DNA from: Colletotrichum lupini
Lineage: Eukaryota > Ascomycota > Sordariomycetes > Glomerellales > Glomerellaceae
Assembly: GCF_023278565.1 (NCBI RefSeq)
Contig: NC_064680.1
Coordinates: forward strand, 4,588,001 to 4,652,000
Length of the DNA stretch: 64,000 nucleotides
Direction: 5' to 3'
A program made the translations under genes and the position numbers. Of the stretch, positions 59,729 through 64,000 are shown one piece after another. The notes under the pieces were generated by a model. It saw nothing but the letters and a program-made list of their open reading frames with translations, did not search any database and had not been told where the DNA came from. The stretch's first letter is position 1. Each line of letters opens with the position of its first letter.

Positions 59729-60486
59729 GAAATCCCATTGGGAGTATGGCAATACTTTTTCGAGCTTTCTCATTTTTTGGAGGCCAGGATCGCATGGTTT
59801 CCGACGGCTCATGCTGAGGCGTCCCTCTGCTACGAATTACGACTGTAACGAACGATATCCACTGGACGCGCGACGCGTTATACCGACGAAGCTGATTTTT
59901 ATTTTCTTTCCTTCGACGATCTGTCGGCGACTCCGATTGCGCCCCGCGGGATGCGTCGTGGGCAGACGTAATGGCATTCGCCCACATCCCGGTTTTAAGG
60001 TGGATACGTGACGACGATTTCTATTGAGAACCGACCGTTCTTGGCGGCTTACATGGCATTGGCAACGACAACTCTTGGAACAGGGCTGTCAGTCATATGT
60101 GGTAATGCCTTTTCACGACGATGATCCAAGGCGTACTGGCGTTTCGACCGGTGGGAGATAGTGATGATACGGAACTTCACATTATGCTGTTCCACGGCAG
60201 GTCGATTCTTAGGATGGCGTCAGCAGCGGCAGCACAGATTGGAAACAATCCTATAAATGCTGACGCACGTCTTCCATGTAGCAATGTAATGTGTTGTACA
60301 ACAAGACCTTATTCGATAGTCGATGAAGCACATTGGTAATCAATGCGTGCCTTCCTGTCCCATGTAATATTGAACTTGCATTCAGTGCTAGCTTCATTGC
60401 AAGTGACGCCCACGGCAGTTTTCCGGCAACACCAACTCCCCAATCTCACCACCATTTGCCTCTTTACCCTCTATACACAACCGTGT
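59729..60486. other. Convergent 3' intergenic region
   Basis: A 760-base gap between the M50B and DUF4360 stop codons. No gene, tRNA or repeat is recognised. Confidence 0.4.
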
Positions 60487-61131
60487 CTAGCAGCTCTGCC
60501 ACTTGAGAGCCAGTGATTCCGTGACCGGAGAAGTCGCACCATCCTTGCGTTCTTTGCCAAAGATAACCAACCCCCCGCCTTGGGAGATGATGCGGAAAGT
60601 CACATTCAGTATCCCGACGTAGCCATCGCCACCAGTACAAGGAGACACCGAGTTCACACGCTGAGCCACCTCCACGTTCCGGAAAACAGCCGTGGAGCCA
60701 GACGCCGTGCTCGTAGACTTGGTGACCTTTTCCCCACAAGTCAGCATCCTTTCCTCTGCCCAACGCCCAATAAGCATGGACAATAAACTCACAGTATCGG
60801 AGGCCGTCTCAGACCAATACGCCGTCGTGTAGAAATCGACTTTGGTGTTGGAGCTCAGGTAAAGACCCCCGTTGAGCGTAACATCCTGTAGGAGCAGAGA
60901 CTTGCCTGGCTCGCCTTCGTCGATGAGCAGGTGCACCTGACAGCTCGTCATCTGGCCGGCAGCTAGAGTCTCGCTGAAGTCGGGGAGGGTGATGGTCAGA
61001 TCGTCCAGGCCGCCGGACCAAGTCAGTCTGTCGGTCTGGGGACAAGCTGGTCCGCTGTGGGTGACGCTTTTGATGCGTAGAGCGGCTGCGGAGCCGATCA
61101 AGGCTATCAGAAGCGCGGAGGATGGAAGCAT
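60487..61131 (-). CDS. Secreted DUF4360 protein
   Basis: Small secreted protein of the DUF4360 family. An N-terminal signal peptide (MLPSSALLIALIGSAAA) is followed by the family pattern IKSVTHSGPACPQ, a Cys in MTSCQVHL, and a C-terminal LKWQSC. The frame is open without splicing (214 residues). However, 60727-60792 is a 66-base GTGAGT...AAG segment divisible by three that interrupts the domain between SETASDT and VTKSTSTAS. I model it as an intron, giving 192 residues. The predicted mature protein is beta-rich with several cysteines. Function unknown; the family is common among fungal secreted proteins. Confidence 0.83.
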   Translation of the reverse strand: MLPSSALLIALIGSAAALRIKSVTHSGPACPQTDRLTWSGGLDDLTITLPDFSETLAAGQMTSCQVHLLIDEGEPGKSLLLQDVTLNGGLYLSSNTKVDFYTTAYWSETASDTVSLLSMLIGRWAEERMLTCGEKVTKSTSTASGSTAVFRNVEVAQRVNSVSPCTGGDGYVGILNVTFRIISQGGGLVIFGKERKDGATSPVTESLALKWQSC

Positions 61132-61744
61132 GTTGGCTTTTATGAATTGCCAAGCTGACGGAATACGAGTTTGTTAAGGAACACCCGTGAGGATATTTGT
61201 TTCGCTGCGACCAACTTCGTCAGATGGCATACATCTTGCGAAGGGCCCCTTTTATAGACTGTCCTAAAACCGTATCATGCATCGGTCATCCAGAAGAGAC
61301 TTGCCAAATACAACATAGCTAGTTGATATCTCAATCAAGGTAGCGGTCAGAAGCCCAGAGAGATCCAAGGTCGCTTTATATTGTGGCGATGTGTCCGGCG
61401 GCGCCGGGTAATTAGGTACATACTTAGCAAACGAGCATATACGTGACACTTCAGGCTATTTGCAAAAGTCTGGGGCCGTAGCCACTAAATGGAAGAGAAC
61501 AGACTTGAGCAGCAGCCACAATGTCGTATCAATATGGACGTTCGAACCGATTGAGGTCTAGAGCGCCAATCGCTGTCACCATTTATTACTATACCGTACA
61601 TCTCTCGGAAGCAACTTCCAAGGCATTCCGTCGCCGGCACTACACTCGTCAGCTTCGATGGAAGCAGCTTGCCATGGATTCAACCCACTCAGCTCCTTCC
61701 CCCTTTTCCTGACAGTGATAAGCGTACCTTCCACACATGACGCT
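61132..61744. other. Upstream region of DUF4360 gene
   Basis: Promoter side of the secreted-protein gene, about 600 bases. No gene or RNA is recognised. Confidence 0.35.
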
Positions 61745-61982
61745 GCATCTTTCATCCGACTACGCGAGAAGGGTATATACCCCTCTTCAACTCCATTCCC
61801 GTCACCAGCAAGCAGGCGCCCGTCTAGGACGGCGGGTCAGGTCAAACTTGGCTAGATGGTGGAATGGTTAAAAGGTCAACAGTCAATTATCGCCATATAG
61901 CCTACCTCGACAGGCTCCGATCCCAACATGAGCACTATAACAATCGCCAGGAGAATAGCCATACCGGTGGTGAACTCTTTTT
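61745..61982 (+). repeat. tRNA-derived SINE-like / Pol III unit, copy 2 (deleted B box)
   Basis: Clear homologue of 10096-10382: shared blocks include GGGTATATACCC (61771-61782), GCAGGCGCCCGTCTAGG, GGGTCAGGTCAAACT and the end GGTGAACTCTTTTT. The A-box region is TGGCTAGATGG (61849-61859). After GACAGGCTC, about 27 bases present in copy 1 are missing, removing the first half of the B box and leaving CGATCCC. A five-T run at 61978-61982 closes the unit. The copy is probably dead for Pol III transcription. Confidence 0.55.
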
Positions 61983-64000
61983 ACTTGAACATTTTATCAC
62001 ATGCTATTGATACTGATCTGTTGAAGCCAACGCCAGGACGAAGTTTGGAATTGGCACAGGAATTATATCAGTCGTCGTCCGAGTCGTCTGTCGGATCAAT
62101 GATACGTATAGAGGCCGAAAGACCGCTTCAGTGCCGTTCTTACCTCACTTGATTAGGTAACTACTTGATCCTTGACCGCCGACGGTACCCCGTAGCCGTG
62201 AGACGCTCTAGTAAGGTACACAGGGCCGACCTCCGGCATATCCGTCCGTTGGCCGTGGCGGCCCCACCGACCGGCCCCTCCGACCTCTCCCCGTCCTAAA
62301 CCAGTGCAACCTTTTGTGTTGCTGCTTTTCTAAATCACTTACATTTCCAAAGGCATTGGTTAACGCTCCGTTCCTCAACCTACTTAATACTGACGCCGTG
62401 TTCGCCGAATTATGAAATTCCATACTTCAGCCATCCCGTGAAAGGTGGCACAAAGTCATCAGGTGTTGAGAAACTTCAAGTCCGCACACCCTGTCTATAC
62501 TCAACAAAACCTTTCGTACATTGGCAGCAGTAAAGTCCTCATACTTCCTTGCCAACGGATTTGGCTGTAGTCCTTCCTGCTCTGCTGTTTAAGACCTAGG
62601 TAGCCCAGTAAAGTCAAAGATTGCCACAACATACTGAATTGCAGACATAACATATTCAAAGGCTACAACACTGATTGGCCAGATGTCAAAGAACAGAAAA
62701 TTTTTCAGCATGTCAGCAAGTGGCTGAGAAGAAAGGGTTTCCACCGAAGCACCGAGATCCAGACCGAAGCCAGGTAGATATCGCTTTCGTCGGCGATATC
62801 AATACAACAAACCTGGTCTGCCATGGCCATATGAACAGGGTTCCAAGAAAACAATAGTTTGACTAATCCATTGCCTGTTATGATGATGAGAACTCTACAA
62901 AGATAGTCTTAAAACTTGGAATCAAACAATGTTTCTTCATCTGGCCCTATCACTGTATCCATCTATCATGTATCCATCTATTATTTACGAGCTCCATCAC
63001 ATATTCACTCTATCCTCCAGTTGAAGTATCCTTGTAACGTGCGTGAGTCCCGCCTCCCCCGCCCCTCCCCTGTCAAAAAGATCGTAAAAACGTGGTGGAT
63101 AACCTATCAGTACACCAGGTCTAGCAGAACGCCCGTGCAGGGCTGCCTAGGAACCTGAGGAACCTGGGGAACCGTTGAGAGAATGGAACGAAGTATCTCG
63201 AGTGCCTCAATATCTTCGGTCTTAGAACGCCACGAGGACGGCTTTTGACTCTCAAGTAAGTTCATTTGAGACCTGGAGGCCTCGCCCTCTCCACGAGTCT
63301 CCAACCCCCCACGATCGGAGAAGCGGAAGGGCAGCGGTTCGTCCCACGATCCAGCTTGTCAAACTCACATTTGCATGACGTGCTTCAATCGGCAAGTTCC
63401 AAGTTCCTGTAGTATAGCACCAGCACCGGTATTAGTACTATGTACCTTGGACCCATCACACGGGGCCAGACGAGCTGTCAAACATCAAGTTTGCCCGATC
63501 TCGCAGACAATCACAGATCCGGTGCCCCAAACGCAAACATACCCCTTGCCACCCTGTTCTCTTTTGACTAAATCTTGGCATCAATATCCCCTCATCTAGT
63601 CGACCTCCTTACCCCAGGTTTTCTCCAAGTTTTCCCCCGACCTCCCCAAGTCTCGGGGCAAAGGATGTAAAGGACAAGGGTATTGGCAGACTCCGCCCCC
63701 TTCTTGGGGACCAGAGCCAAGGCGGTACCAGAAGCGGGAAGAGGGGAAATTGTCCTTCGGATAGAGGCAGATTTGAAAGCAATTCTGGGGTCTTGAGTGT
63801 CATCCGGCTTTTTGGAGAGACAACTTGTAAGTGATTACTCATGAAGACGCAGGCTCATCAAATTCGTGACTTAACTCCCATTGAGCACTGATCATAGCAC
63901 CATTCTTCGGTCAGCTTCATGTTTCTGACAACTCAATCAGAACTGTATTCGCATGTCACGTTTGCAAAGATATGGAATCACAGTGAATGATCTTGACGTA
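61983..64000. other. Gene-free right end of window
   Basis: Two kilobases without a recognisable gene. Short frames, for example near 62675-62857 and 62916-63158, have no family signature. The window may end inside a larger intergenic region. Confidence 0.4.

Noticed and set aside
1..64000. CRISPR array, rRNA, insertion sequence or full transposon
   Set aside because: No regular spacer-repeat array, rRNA block, transposase or reverse transcriptase was recognised on either strand.

Overview
This window reads as nuclear DNA of a filamentous ascomycete, most likely a Sordariomycete (inference). Genes are split by short introns (about 50-110 bases) with GTRAGT-type donors and CAG or TAG acceptors. 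Coding regions are GC-rich, promoters and 5' leaders are pyrimidine-rich, and gene-free gaps are 0.5-6 kb. Neighbouring genes share no operon logic and I see no biosynthetic gene cluster. Many genes had to be reassembled across introns. All exon coordinates below come from reading splice signals together with protein-family continuity.

Layout, left half. A sugar-type MFS transporter (703-3244, +) faces a patatin/DUF3336 triacylglycerol lipase (3817-6415, -). A 4.5 kb gene-free stretch follows, holding a tRNA-derived (Pol III type) repeat at about 10.1-10.4 kb. Then come an alpha/beta hydrolase (10973-12373, -), the GPI-transamidase subunit PIG-S/Gpi17 (13234-14945, -), and a Fat1-type fatty acid transporter/very-long-chain acyl-CoA synthetase (17937-20126, +). 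Next are a candidate 46-residue gene (20886-21026, +), a second alpha/beta hydrolase (21215-22201, -), and a 1-Cys peroxiredoxin (24618-25416, +). After 6.4 kb without a recognisable gene comes a large kelch/BTB protein related to fission yeast Ral2 (31810-35043, +). It converges on an MpaB-like ER oxygenase-family gene (35504-37080, -).

Layout, right half. After 4.1 kb of intergenic DNA come a SANT/Myb-like regulator (41227-42314, +) and COX10 (43017-44564, -). A secreted CE15 glucuronoyl esterase (45668-46855, +) and a membrane-anchored alpha/beta hydrolase (47915-49555, +) follow. A three-exon cupin gene (49764-50635, -) has an unusually long first intron. Then come an F-box protein (53978-55819, +), a four-exon class I methyltransferase (56221-57514, -), an M50B-like membrane metallopeptidase (58781-59728, +) and a secreted DUF4360 protein (60487-61131, -). 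The last 2.9 kb shows no gene but carries a second, partly deleted copy of the Pol III-type repeat.

Functional themes. Several genes touch lipids and membranes: the TAG lipase, fatty acid activation by Fat1, GPI anchoring and possibly the methyltransferase. COX10 supplies heme A for respiration, peroxiredoxin handles peroxides, and the CE15 esterase points to a plant-biomass-degrading or plant-associated lifestyle. These links are thematic; the arrangement does not suggest one pathway. The most unusual signals are the two Pol III-type repeat copies, the dispersed intergenic 9-mers TACGGATAC and TACGGAGTA, the tiny gene candidate at 20.9 kb, and an in-frame intron hidden in the DUF4360 gene.
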